From an uncultured Kiritimatiellota bacterium (GTDB lineage: Bacteria; Verrucomicrobiota; Kiritimatiellia; RFP12; UBA1067), in contig CAKUCX010000003.1 of assembly GCA_934643865.1 (NCBI GenBank), forward strand, positions 1 to 64,000: DNA of 64,000 bases. Direction: 5' to 3'. Shown here piece by piece: positions 24,846 through 33,800 of the stretch (position 1 is the stretch's first letter; every line of letters begins with the position of its first letter). The position numbers and the translations under genes were made by a program. The notes under the pieces were generated by a model. That model saw only the letters and a program-made list of their open reading frames with translations, was not told where the DNA came from and made no database searches.

Positions 24846-26780
24846 CTAGAACTCGAACTTGCAGCCCATGTACCACATGATGCCGCCGATGGGGTAGCCG
24901 GGATAGTACTCGAAGTCGCTGTTCGTCAGATTTTCGAGCGAGACGTAGATTTCGCCGCCAAACGGGGTGAAGGACGCGAGCGGCACGGCAAGGCGCGTGT
25001 TGAGGAGGAAGCCGGCGTCCAGTTCGCGCAGAACCGCCGCGTCGGACGACGATCGCACCGAATAGGCGTACATCTCGTCGATGAACTGGCCGTCGAGCGT
25101 CCACTTGAGGAAGTCGCAGATCTTCCACGTGCCGCCCGCCGTCGCCGTCCACATCGGCAGGCGCGAGACGGGCGAGGTCTCGGGGTTCGTGTAGGTAAGG
25201 CCCGCGAAGAAGGCGAGGTCGTCGGTCGGACGCCAATGGCCCGAAAGCTCGACGCCCGACGCCCGCATGCCGCCCGCGTTGAGATAGCCCTTGGCCGTCT
25301 TGTCGATGCGGTTCCGCGCATCCGTGTGGAAGACGGTGACGAGCGCGTCCGCCGTCTTGCCGAAGGAGAGCTTCGTGCCGCCCGAGACGTAGTCCATCGC
25401 CTCGGCCTCCAACGTGTCCTTCGCGTAGTTCGCCGAGACGGCGCGGGTGTAGACGCCGGGATAATGCACGCCGCGCGAGCCGTTCACGAAGAACTGAACC
25501 TTCTCCTGCCAGTCGAGCGTGAGCGCGGCGTCGGGGCTCCATTCGTTGTCGTACTTGCTGTGGAAGTAGTACCGCGAGCCGACGGAGGGCGTGAGCGTCC
25601 AGTCGTCCGCGAGGGCGAAGTCGTAGCGGACGCCGAGGTAGGGCGAGACCGTGTCGAGGCGTCCGTCGGTCGCGAACGGCACCTTGCCGTTCTGGAGGTT
25701 GCGCGTTTCGGTCTCGCCGTATTCGTCCGCGAGGTCGAAGCCGCCCGTCAGCCAAAGCCCCTCCCAGACGTTCCAGTCGTAGAAGTTGCGGAAGCCGAAG
25801 TTGAGCCACTCGGTATGCGCATTGCCGTCCATCGCCCCCTTGGGCGTCTTGCAGAGGCCATCTTGCCACCAGTCGATGTTCCCGCGCTCGAAGTAGATGA
25901 GCGAGTAGCCCTTGAGCCGCTCGCGTTCCGTGTCGAAGCGCAGGGCGTAGAGGTCTGTGTCGAGGTCGAAGCGGTCCGTGCGCGGCGTCGGCCTGTGTTT
26001 CTCGCCGGGGTCTTCGACCTTGCTGTCCGTGCGCTGGTAGACGAAGCCGACATGCTCGTGCGCGGAGAGATCCGTGCCGAGGCGCGCGAAGGCGCTCTTG
26101 AGAATGGACATGTTGTGGTCGCGCGTGCCGTCCGAGTACTTGTAGCTCATGCCGCCGTAGGCGTCGACGGGGCCTTCCTTGATCCCGGCCGAGCCGGCGG
26201 AGAGGAACGTGTTGTGGCGTCCGTAGGCGAGGGCGCCCTCGCCTTCATGGCCCTGTTCGCGGCGGCGGCGCGTCTCGACGTCAACGGCGCCGAACGTGTC
26301 GGCGTAGCGGGCGGGATGGGGGCTCTTCTGAACCGAAACCGATTCGGCGAAGTCGATCGGCATCGCGTCCATGAGCGGGTGGCCCCACATGCCGGAGCCG
26401 CGCGGCACGCCGTCCGTGTACATGCGCACTTCCCCGCCCGGCCGCGCCGTGCCCATGCCGCGAAGATAGACGCTTCCGCCCTGGCCGCCGCCGTAGCTGC
26501 CGATCGGCGCATAGCGCGAGATGGAGACGCCCGGGACCTGCCGGAGCGCCGTCTGGAGGTCTTGTGCGTTCAGCGCGGCGAGTTGGCGGCGCGAGACGAA
26601 GACCCGGTCGGCGCCGTCCCGGGCGACGCTTTCCTCCTGGGTGATCGGCGTCGCCGTCACGACGACGGCCGGGAGCGCGGCGACGGCATTCGTCGCCGTG
26701 GCGACGTCGTTCGTTTCGGCCCGGGCGGGGACAAGCGCGAGGCCCGAAAGGCATACGGCAAGAGAGCGGATGGTTTTCAT
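24846..26780 (-). CDS. TonB-dependent outer-membrane receptor
   Basis: A 644-residue outer-membrane barrel. A signal peptide (MKTIRSLAVCLSGLALVPARA) is followed by a TonB-box-like LPAVVVTATP and the plug domain (RQLAALNAQDLQTALRQVPG; GGSVYLRGMGTARPGGEVRM). A C-terminal barrel ends YMGCKFEF with the expected terminal Phe. Such receptors import siderophores, cobalamin or other scarce ligands using TonB energy; the ligand is unknown. The gene is divergent from a two-component system, and the shared gap holds an 11-bp-spaced direct repeat that could be the regulator's site. Start at 26780; a TATTCT box lies 8 nt upstream. Confidence 0.93.
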   Translation of the reverse strand: MKTIRSLAVCLSGLALVPARAETNDVATATNAVAALPAVVVTATPITQEESVARDGADRVFVSRRQLAALNAQDLQTALRQVPGVSISRYAPIGSYGGGQGGSVYLRGMGTARPGGEVRMYTDGVPRGSGMWGHPLMDAMPIDFAESVSVQKSPHPARYADTFGAVDVETRRRREQGHEGEGALAYGRHNTFLSAGSAGIKEGPVDAYGGMSYKYSDGTRDHNMSILKSAFARLGTDLSAHEHVGFVYQRTDSKVEDPGEKHRPTPRTDRFDLDTDLYALRFDTERERLKGYSLIYFERGNIDWWQDGLCKTPKGAMDGNAHTEWLNFGFRNFYDWNVWEGLWLTGGFDLADEYGETETRNLQNGKVPFATDGRLDTVSPYLGVRYDFALADDWTLTPSVGSRYYFHSKYDNEWSPDAALTLDWQEKVQFFVNGSRGVHYPGVYTRAVSANYAKDTLEAEAMDYVSGGTKLSFGKTADALVTVFHTDARNRIDKTAKGYLNAGGMRASGVELSGHWRPTDDLAFFAGLTYTNPETSPVSRLPMWTATAGGTWKICDFLKWTLDGQFIDEMYAYSVRSSSDAAVLRELDAGFLLNTRLAVPLASFTPFGGEIYVSLENLTNSDFEYYPGYPIGGIMWYMGCKFEF

Positions 26781-26788
26781 GGCGAGAC

Positions 26789-26794
26789 AGAATA
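26789..26794 (-). promoter_or_regulatory. -10 box (TATTCT) 8 nt before the TonB receptor ATG
   Basis: Minus-strand TATTCT with 8 nt to the ATG. It is not an extended box, and the direct repeat at 26815-26831 lies where an activator could replace a -35 contact. Confidence 0.45.
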
Positions 26795-26814
26795 CTGAAA
26801 TCGGGCGCACCGTG

Positions 26815-26831
26815 TGTAAACTGCGTGTAAA
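26815..26831. promoter_or_regulatory. Direct repeat TGTAAA-N5-TGTAAA, candidate OmpR/PhoB-type operator
   Basis: Two TGTAAA copies start at 26815 and 26826, exactly 11 bp apart, the spacing bound by tandem dimers of OmpR/PhoB-family regulators. The site lies between the divergent receptor gene and the two-component genes, about 21 bp upstream of the receptor -10 box. Confidence 0.5.
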
Positions 26832-26875
26832 ATCTCGTCTGCGCGCGCCGGCCTCGTGCGAGACGCCTCCGCTTA

Positions 26876-26884
26876 TGGTAGACT
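26876..26884 (+). promoter_or_regulatory. Extended -10 box (TGG-TAGACT) 6 nt before the kinase ATG
   Basis: TGG-TAGACT, then GGCGGC and the ATG at 26891. Confidence 0.5.
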
Positions 26885-26890
26885 GGCGGC

Positions 26891-27586
26891 ATGTCGAAGT
26901 TTCGCCTGATCGCCCATGCCGGCCTTTTTTTCGTGCCGCTCTGCCTTCTGCCGTTAGCCCTGCACCGGCTGATTGAAGACGAACGTGACTTTGGGCGTGA
27001 GACGGGGCAGGCGTATCTGCGCGCAACCGCCGAGGCGTGGGCGGCCCGGCTGGCGCGGGGCGAATCGCTTCCGCCGGACGCGGTCGGCCCCGCGCCGGCG
27101 GTGCTTGTCGCGGAAGTGGACGGCGCAGGGCGGGCGGTCGGCACGGGGGCGCGCTTCCCGCCAGATGGGCGGTGCTTTGGCGAGGCGGCCGTGGCGGCGA
27201 CGGGCGAGGCGACGCGCACGGTCCGCGCCACGTGGCCGGGCGCCGTCGGCCGCGGGCAGGCGCACGCCCGGAGGCTGAGCGCGCGGGAGCGTGCGGCGGT
27301 GGCCGTTTCCTATGCGCTGCTTCTTGTCGGGATCGGCGCGCTCGCGCGGGAGCTGCTGCGCGCGCGGGCGGCGTCCCGCCGGCAGATGGACTACGTCGCG
27401 GACATCTCCCACCGCCTCAAGACGCCATTGACGTCCATCTCGCTCTGCGCGGAGCTCGCGAACGCGGGACGGCTGGGCGAACGGCGCCGCGAAGAGTCGG
27501 CGCAGACGATCGTCGCGGAGGCGGCGAAGCTGAACGCCCTCCTGGACGAAGTGCTTGCGCACGTCAAGGAGATGCGCCGTGGCTGA
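26891..27586 (+). CDS. Sensor histidine kinase lacking the catalytic ATPase domain
   Basis: A 231-residue membrane protein. One helix lies at residues 8-24, a sensor segment of about 110 residues follows, and a second helix lies around 135-152 (AAVAVSYALLLVGIGALARE). Then comes a HisKA dimerisation domain with the H-box DISHRLKTPLTSISL (His174). The protein stops right after the second HisKA helix (LLDEVLAHVKEMRRG). The HATPase_c domain with its N, G1 and G2 boxes is absent, and the next gene begins within the last 8 bases, so no fragment of it remains. It may serve as a phosphate donor or acceptor for another kinase, or as a phosphatase of the partner regulator. Confidence 0.8.
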   Translation: MSKFRLIAHAGLFFVPLCLLPLALHRLIEDERDFGRETGQAYLRATAEAWAARLARGESLPPDAVGPAPAVLVAEVDGAGRAVGTGARFPPDGRCFGEAAVAATGEATRTVRATWPGAVGRGQAHARRLSARERAAVAVSYALLLVGIGALARELLRARAASRRQMDYVADISHRLKTPLTSISLCAELANAGRLGERRREESAQTIVAEAAKLNALLDEVLAHVKEMRRG

Positions 27587-28250
27587 GATTCTCATTGCCG
27601 AGGACGACGCGGACGTGCGCAAGTGGCTCGCCATCGCGCTTGAAACCGAAGGCCACGCCGTGCGGACGGTCGAGGACGGCGCGGCCGCGCTGCAGGCGCT
27701 GCGCGCGAAGCGCCCAGACGCGCTCGTGCTTGACGTCATGATGCCCGTCTGCGACGGGTTTGCCGTTTGCCGCGAAGTCCGTTCGACCGACGCGGCGCTG
27801 CCGATTCTCATGCTGACCGCGCGCGATTCGGAGAAGGACAAGGTGACGGGGCTCGGGCTGGGCGCGGACGACTACATGACGAAGCCGTTCTCGATGGCGG
27901 AGCTCTTTGCGCGCGTCGGCGCGCTCCTGCGCCGGGGGGCGCTTCTGAACGCGCCGTGCGCGTCGTTCCAGGTGGGGCGTTCGCGCGTTGACGGGCGCCG
28001 CCGGGCCGTCATCGGCGGAGACGGGCGCGAGACGGCTCTGGCGGCGCGGGAATATGAGCTGCTGAAATTCCTGGGCGACCACCGCGGCGAAGTGCTGTCG
28101 CGCGACCGCTTGCTGGATGAACTGTGGGGCGTCACGTTCTATGGCAACACGCGCACGCTCGACCAGCATGTGGCGCTCGTCCGGCGGAAGCTCGGCGCGG
28201 ACGCCTCCCTGCTTGAGACCGTCCGGAACGTCGGCTATCGCCTGAGATAG
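27579..28250 (+). CDS. OmpR/PhoB-family response regulator
   Basis: A 223-residue two-domain regulator. The receiver has the acidic pair in ILIAEDDADVRKW, the phospho-acceptor Asp in ALVLDVMMPVCDG, the Thr in LMLTARDSE and the Lys in YMTKPFSM. The C-terminal winged helix has AREYELLKFLGDHRGEVLSR and FYGNTRTLDQHVALVRRKLG. The GTG start at 27579 overlaps the kinase stop (GTGGCTGA), so the two are translated together. Its likely target is the divergent TonB receptor promoter with the TGTAAA repeat, which is inference from position and spacing. Confidence 0.92.
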   Translation: MAEILIAEDDADVRKWLAIALETEGHAVRTVEDGAAALQALRAKRPDALVLDVMMPVCDGFAVCREVRSTDAALPILMLTARDSEKDKVTGLGLGADDYMTKPFSMAELFARVGALLRRGALLNAPCASFQVGRSRVDGRRRAVIGGDGRETALAAREYELLKFLGDHRGEVLSRDRLLDELWGVTFYGNTRTLDQHVALVRRKLGADASLLETVRNVGYRLR

Positions 28251-28271
28251 CGTACACGCGATCCCCCGGAA

Positions 28272-28289
28272 GCGTTTTACGCCTTTTTT
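28272..28289 (+). terminator. Possible short intrinsic terminator after the two-component genes
   Basis: GCGT-ttt-ACGC followed by C and six T residues, just after the regulator stop codon. The stem is short but it is enclosed by a CCCCCG/CGGGGG pair. Confidence 0.4.
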
Positions 28290-28306
28290 CGCGGGGGCGT
28301 TTGCGG

Positions 28307-28312
28307 TATAAT
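28307..28312 (+). promoter_or_regulatory. -10 box (TATAAT) of the S1-domain gene
   Basis: A perfect TATAAT 31 nt upstream of the ATG at 28344. A purine-rich ribosome site, GAAGAGGAG, lies between. This gene keeps a normal leader. Confidence 0.55.
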
Positions 28313-28343
28313 AGGCGGCGACCTTCAACCGAGAAGAGGAGAC

Positions 28344-29324
28344 ATGGACAAGAACGCTTCGATGATGGACTTCGCCGCCCTGCTGGACAGGCAGCTCAAG
28401 TCGTACCGCAAGGGCTTCAATCCCGGCGACCGGGTGACGGCGCGCGTCGTGACCGTGGGGGCGGCCTACGTGACGCTCGACGTGAACGCGAAGAGCGTGG
28501 GCCTCCTGCCCGTCGAGGACGTCACGGACGCGGAGGGCGAGGTGACGGTGAAGCGCAACGACGAGATTGAGGTCTCGTTCGTCGCGATGCAGAAGGACGC
28601 CTTCCTCTTCGCCAAGGCCGACGTGGCGGAGTCCGCCGCCGTCGTCGCCCTGGACCAGACGATCCAGCACGCCTTCAACAACGGCCTCGCGCTCGAAGGG
28701 AAGGTCGAGAAGGAGGTGAAGGGCGGCTACGAGGTGACGATCGGCGGCCAGCGCGGCTTCTGTCCCTACTCCCAGATCGAGCGCATGCGCAAACGCCTCC
28801 CCGACGGCGCGGAGAACCCGTATGTGGGCAAGACGTTCCAGTTCCTCGTGCAGGAGTACGGCAAGGACGACCGGGGCGCGAACCTGATCGTGAGCCGCCG
28901 CGCCGTGCAGGAGCGCGAGATCCAGGTGGCGCGGGACTATCTGCGCGACACGCTGGAGGAGGGGCAGACCCTGAACGGAACCGTCGTGAAGGTGCTGGAC
29001 TTCGGCGCGTTCGTCGATCTCGGCGGCGTGGAGGGCCTGGTGCCCGTGCGCGAGATTTCGTGGGACAAGGTCGTCAATCCGGGCGACTTCGTGCGGGAGG
29101 GCGACCTCGTGACCGTGAAGGTGATCGGGATCGACTGGGCGCGCGAGCGCATTTCGCTCTCCATCCGCCAGACGCAGACAAAGCCCCTCAAGCCGCGTTC
29201 CCCCGAGGAGATCGCCGCCGAGGCCGAGGCCCAGGACGTCCGCGACTGGATGAGCGCAAACGCCGGGAAGACGGATGCGTTCTCGAACATTGGCGGCGCC
29301 TTTGACGGCCTGAAGCTGGGTTAA
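28344..29324 (+). CDS. Ribosomal protein S1-like protein with three S1 domains
   Basis: A 326-residue RNA-binding protein. Three OB-fold S1 domains lie at about 24-92 (GDRVTARVVTVGAAYVTLDV), 108-180 (LEGKVEKEVKGGYEVTIGG) and 205-278 (GQTLNGTVVKVLDFGAFVDL). The last is the best match to canonical S1. Full-length bacterial S1 has six domains, so this is either a short S1 or a separate S1-like translation or RNA-decay factor. The charged tail is followed at once by an AGTGGTTA element. A strong TATAAT and a GAAGAGGAG ribosome site point to high expression. Confidence 0.88.
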   Translation: MDKNASMMDFAALLDRQLKSYRKGFNPGDRVTARVVTVGAAYVTLDVNAKSVGLLPVEDVTDAEGEVTVKRNDEIEVSFVAMQKDAFLFAKADVAESAAVVALDQTIQHAFNNGLALEGKVEKEVKGGYEVTIGGQRGFCPYSQIERMRKRLPDGAENPYVGKTFQFLVQEYGKDDRGANLIVSRRAVQEREIQVARDYLRDTLEEGQTLNGTVVKVLDFGAFVDLGGVEGLVPVREISWDKVVNPGDFVREGDLVTVKVIGIDWARERISLSIRQTQTKPLKPRSPEEIAAEAEAQDVRDWMSANAGKTDAFSNIGGAFDGLKLG

Positions 29325-29534
29325 GTCGGCCTACGGCCTTTAAGTGGTTAAGTCGCCGCTTCGCGGCTTTAAGTGGTTAAGTCGGCCTACGGCCTTTAAG
29401 TGGTTAAGTCGCCGCTTCGCGGCTTTAAATTTGTGTTCTGCACAGAAGTACAAGAAAGTCCAACCTCTTAACTACTTACCCACCTACCCACTTAACCACT
29501 TAACTACTTAAAGCCGCGAAGCGGCGACTTAATC
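29325..29534. repeat. Intergenic inverted-arm element 2 (AGTGGTTA family)
   Basis: The left arm alternates two hairpins, GGCCTACGGCC and GCCGCTTCGCGGC, each followed by TTTAAGTGGTTAAGT, in four units. The centre is about 40 bp of unrelated DNA with TGTGTTCTGCACAG. The right arm has TAACTACT/TAACCACT units and then the inverted copy of the GCCGC hairpin. The outermost 25 bp of both arms (TTAAGTCGCC...GGCTTTAA) are perfect inverted copies. It separates the S1 gene from the 29535 gene. Confidence 0.85.
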
Positions 29535-30164
29535 ATGAGATCGTTTGTACAAGTAGTGCTCGTGTGGAAGAATGGCGTCCTCTGGACGTCGGGTCCGGGC
29601 GTGCCGGACCGGATGTGGGCGCGCCCTGCGGACCTTGCGGCGGCGCGCCTCGCGCTCCTGCCGCCGCCCGACGCGCTTCCGCTCGCGGAGGGCGCCGACC
29701 TGCTCGCCGCGGCGTTCGCGGTCGTGCCGTTCGCGCGCGGCCCCCTGCCGCCGCCCGCCTTCGGCCCGGGCGTGACGGTGGCGGCGCGCGCGGCGTTCAG
29801 CCTCTTCACGGACGAGGCGCGGGGCGCGCTCTGCGTGCTGCGGGGCGAGCCGGACGATTTCCTCGTCTGCGCGCGCCGCGCGGGGGCCGTCTGGACGGTC
29901 GGCGCGTTCACCGTGGCGCCGACGACGCTCACGGTGCGCGTCGAGGATCTGTGGGAACGGTTCCCGGAGGCTGCGCGGGCGTTCGACTACCGGATGGACG
30001 TGGTGCGCGACCCGCACGCGAAGGACACGGCGGCGGAGCAGGCGGCGGGCGTCGTGCGCGAGACGCTGGCGGGCGTCGCGCCCGACGCGCGCATCTTCCT
30101 CGACCTCGCGCGCGGCGGCGGCTTCACGCTCACGCTGGTCCCGACGGCGGAGGAGGCTTCGTGA
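29535..30164 (+). CDS. Hypothetical protein in a TatD-SNF2 operon
   Basis: A 209-residue protein I do not recognise. It has no signal peptide or membrane helix. It begins MRSFVQVVLVWKNGVLWTSG and is rich in Ala and Pro at positions 30-75, with a conserved-looking core FLVCARRAGAVWTVGAFTVA and a charged tail. The ATG at 29535 sits right at the edge of the repeat element with no ribosome site, so a GTG a few codons later could be the true start. Its stop overlaps the start of the TatD-like gene (GTGA), which overlaps the helicase gene in turn. The three are thus almost certainly one operon and may act together on DNA. Confidence 0.65.
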   Translation: MRSFVQVVLVWKNGVLWTSGPGVPDRMWARPADLAAARLALLPPPDALPLAEGADLLAAAFAVVPFARGPLPPPAFGPGVTVAARAAFSLFTDEARGALCVLRGEPDDFLVCARRAGAVWTVGAFTVAPTTLTVRVEDLWERFPEAARAFDYRMDVVRDPHAKDTAAEQAAGVVRETLAGVAPDARIFLDLARGGGFTLTLVPTAEEAS

Positions 30165-30829
30165 CCGACGCGCATTTCCATCGGAATGGATTCGACACCT
30201 TTCTTGTCACCAATGGACACGAGGTCGCGTTCCACGGTCTCCATCCCTGGCAGAGCGCCGCCTGTGCGGACATTCCGGCGGCGCTTGCCGGCATCTGGGC
30301 GCGGCTTGAGGCGGATGCCCGCGCGGGCGTGGGCGAGATCGGCCTCGACCGGCTGAAGACGAAGGCCGTGCCCGACGCGCAGCGCGCCCTCTTCGCGGCG
30401 CAGCTCGCGCTCGCGGCCGAACGGCGCCGTCCCGTCGTGCTGCATGGCGCGAAGTGCTGGGGCGAGGTCGTGGCGGCGTGCCGCCCCCATGCGGGACGCA
30501 TCCCGGCGTTCCTCTTCCACGGCTTCTCGCGCAGCGCGGGGCTGCTGCCGCAGATCTTCGCCCTCAACGGCTTCGTCTCGGTCGGCCCCGCGCTCCTCAA
30601 CGACCACGCCGTGAACTACCGCGAACTGGTGAAGGCGCTGCCGACCGAGCGGCTGCTGGTCGAGACCGACGCCTGCTGCGCGGCCGGCGACGCGGCGGCG
30701 GAGGAGGGCCGGGCGGCGCTGTTGGCGCGCCTCGTCCAGGCGTTGGCCGCGCTGCGGGGGCGCCCCGAAGCGGAGATCGAGGCGGCTGTCGCCGCGAACG
30801 CGGCGCGCTTCGTGGAGGCGCTGGCATGA
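30161..30829 (+). CDS. TatD-like metal-dependent hydrolase
   Basis: A 222-residue TIM-barrel metallohydrolase of the TatD DNase family. Ligand motifs are at the expected places: TDAHFHRNG at the start, GVGEIGLDRLK with the Glu, RPVVLHGAK, PAFLFHGFSRS and LLVETDACC with the Asp. The family acts as 3'-5' exonuclease or general phosphohydrolase in repair of damaged DNA. It is a little shorter than typical TatD (about 260). The GTG start at 30161 overlaps the preceding stop codon, and its own stop overlaps the ATG of the SNF2 gene. Confidence 0.85.
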   Translation: MTDAHFHRNGFDTFLVTNGHEVAFHGLHPWQSAACADIPAALAGIWARLEADARAGVGEIGLDRLKTKAVPDAQRALFAAQLALAAERRRPVVLHGAKCWGEVVAACRPHAGRIPAFLFHGFSRSAGLLPQIFALNGFVSVGPALLNDHAVNYRELVKALPTERLLVETDACCAAGDAAAEEGRAALLARLVQALAALRGRPEAEIEAAVAANAARFVEALA

Positions 30830-33800
30830 CGCCGAAGGAGCTGACGAACGAGATCCTGATCGGCTGGGGCGGCGTGGAGGTCTTCAACCAGGCCCTCATG
30901 CTCGCGAAGCGCGGGCAGGTGGTGCGGGCGGACTGGGACGCCGCCACGTGCAAGGCGACCGGCAAGATCGCAACGGGGAACGGCTGGGACATGCCCACCG
31001 GCTTCACGCTGCAGGCCAACGGGCGCATCGTGTCGCACTGCCCCTGCCGCACGAACCAGGAATTCGGCATGGTCTGCCCGCACGTCGTCGCCATCGGCCT
31101 CTACCTGATGTGCAGGATGAGCGACCCGGAGGCGGAGGAGAAGTACCAGCAGGAGGTGCGCGCCGCGCGCCGCGCCGCCACGGTCGATCCCGCCCTCTAC
31201 ATCCGCCGCGCGCCGCACGGCGTGCCGATGCGCCTGTCGCTCACGTGGGACGAGGCGACGTTCGCGGACGACTTCTACAACGGCGGCGTGCGGGCGCAGC
31301 TCGCCCTCTTCGACCGGGCGGGCAACCGCTACTTCCCGGACGACGCCCGCCTACGGGCGGCGCCGGGCGTGCGGCTCGCCCATGCGGCGGAGAACCTGCT
31401 CGGCGTGCTGGAGGACATCTGCGAAGGGCCCGCGACGCGCGAGATCCTGCTGCGTCCGGCGGACTTCCTCAACGTCGCCGCGATGCTCACGCAGGCGCCT
31501 GCGGTCGCGTGCGGGCTGCGGGCCGCGTACGACGAGGCGGACGGCAGCTTCACGCTCGCGCCGCACGTCGAGCTGCCGTTCGCGCACCGGGCGGCGTCCA
31601 ACCGCTTCCTCGTCCACGGGAAGACGGGGTTTGTGTGGAGCCGTCCGCTGACCGCGACGGGCGCGGAGGGGCGTGGCGTCTTCACGCCGCTCGCGCACGT
31701 GCTCGCCGGGCCGTTCCAGTCCATCTACCGCACGGCCGAGGTCATTCCGCGCGCGGCGATGCCGTCGTTCCTGCACGCCAACCTGCCGCTCCTGCGCGCG
31801 CAGTGCGCGGTGGAGCTCTCGCCGTCGGAAGACCTGTTCCGGTTCGAGCCGGACGCCCCCGTGTTCGTGCTGGAGGTGTCGGGGTCGCGGGCTTCGCTCG
31901 GCGCGGACCTCTTCGCGGTCTACGGCGCGCAGCGGATCCTCTGCGGCGCGGCGGCGGGGACGGACGACATCTGCCGTCCCGACCCCGACGACCTGCTCCT
32001 CTACCATACGCGGAACCTCGCCGCCGAACAGGCCGCGCTGAAGACGCTCGCGCAGGCCGGCTTCGCGCAGGAGGGCACGTCCGTCCACTGGTACATCACC
32101 GAGCCGCGCGACGTGCTCAACTTCCTCGGCGGTGGCGGGCCGGCGCTGGAGCGCCTGGGGTGGAAGGTGGTCTTCTCGGAGCGGCTGAACAACCTCGTGG
32201 ACGGCCTCGGGCACATCGTCGCGACGGTGGACGTGTCCGACGTGCCGGGCGCGCGGGACGGGGTGTTCGAGGTGGGTTGCGCGTTCGACGACGGCGGACG
32301 GAACATCCCCCCCGCCGAGATCCAGGCGGCGATCAACCGCGGCGATTCCTACCTGATGACGAACGGCGAGACGGTGCTGTTCGACGCGGGCGCGGTCGCG
32401 CTCATGCGGGGCGTGTTCTCGGACTGTCCGAGCCGCCCCGGCGCGAAGCCGGGCCACTTCCGTGTGCCGTCCCTCTACGCGCCCTACGTGCAGGCGTCCC
32501 TTGGCGCCCTCTGCGACGCGGTGGAGCTGGAGGACGCGGCGGCGCCGAACTGGCGCGAGACCGCCGCGAAGCGCAACCGCGACGAGCGGGCGAAGTGGGA
32601 GCCGGTGGACCTGGGGCGGCTGGAGGGGACGCTGCGCCCCTACCAGAAGGAGGGCGTCTATTGGATGCGCTTCCTCGAAAAGAGCGGGCTCTCGGGGCTG
32701 CTGGCGGACGAAATGGGCCTCGGCAAGACGCTCCAGACGCTGACGTGGATCTCGCTCGCGCGGACGGACCCGGAGGCGTGCGGCAAGCCCGCCCTCGTCG
32801 TCTGCCCCACCTCGCTCGTGCAGAACTGGGCCGCCGAGGCGGAGAAGTTCACGCCGTGGCTGAAGCGGCTCGTCGTCTCGGGACCCGACCGGGCGGCGTC
32901 CTTCGCGCGGATCCCGTCGTGCGACCTCGTCATCACCTCCTACGCGCTTCTGCAGCGCGACCTGGAGGCGGCCTACCTCGACAAGACCTTCGGCGTCGTC
33001 GTCCTCGACGAGGCGCAGCACATCAAGAACCGCCAGACGCGGAACGCGAAGGCCGCGAAGCAGCTCACGAGCGTGCAGAAGCTCGTCCTCACCGGCACGC
33101 CCGTTGAGAACTCGGTGGCGGACGTGTGGAGCATCTTCGACTTCCTGCTGCCCGGCTACCTCGGGCAGTACGACGCCTTCCGGGCGACGACGCAGGAGGT
33201 GATCGAGGCGGGCGGCCCGGAGGGGCGGGCGGAGCAGGAGAAGCTGCACCGCAAGCTGCATCCCTTCATCCTCCGCCGCCTGAAGAAGACGGTCGCGAAG
33301 GACCTGCCGGACAAGATCGTGAAGGTCGCCTACTGCCCGATGACGGAGGAGCAGCAGCGCTGGTACAACCAGCTGCTCGCCGACGCGCGCGGCCGGATCG
33401 GCGACATGGTCAAGGCGAAGGGCTTCGCGAAGTCCCGCATGGAGATCCTCGCGCTCCTCATGCGTCTGAGGCAGGTGGCGAGCCACCTGGAGCTGCTGAA
33501 GGAGTACCGCGAGAAGCAGGGCGCGCGCCGGACCGGGGCGTCTACAACGGACGGCGGCAGCGCCCTCTCCGGCAAGCTGGAGGTCTTCCTCGAACTGCTC
33601 GACGAGGCCATCGACGGCGGGCACCGCGTGCTCGTCTTCAGCCAGTTCGTCTCGATGCTCACGATCCTGCGGCGCGAACTTGCGGCACGCGGCATCCGCT
33701 CCTGCTACCTGGACGGCGAGACGAAGGACCGCCTGGGCGTGTGCCGCACGTTCAACACCGATGCGTCGATTCCGCTTTTCCTCATCTCGCTCCACGCGGG

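Noticed and set aside
23979..26798. 939-residue plus-strand open frame
   Set aside because: Antisense to the nucleotidyltransferase and TonB receptor genes; no motifs.
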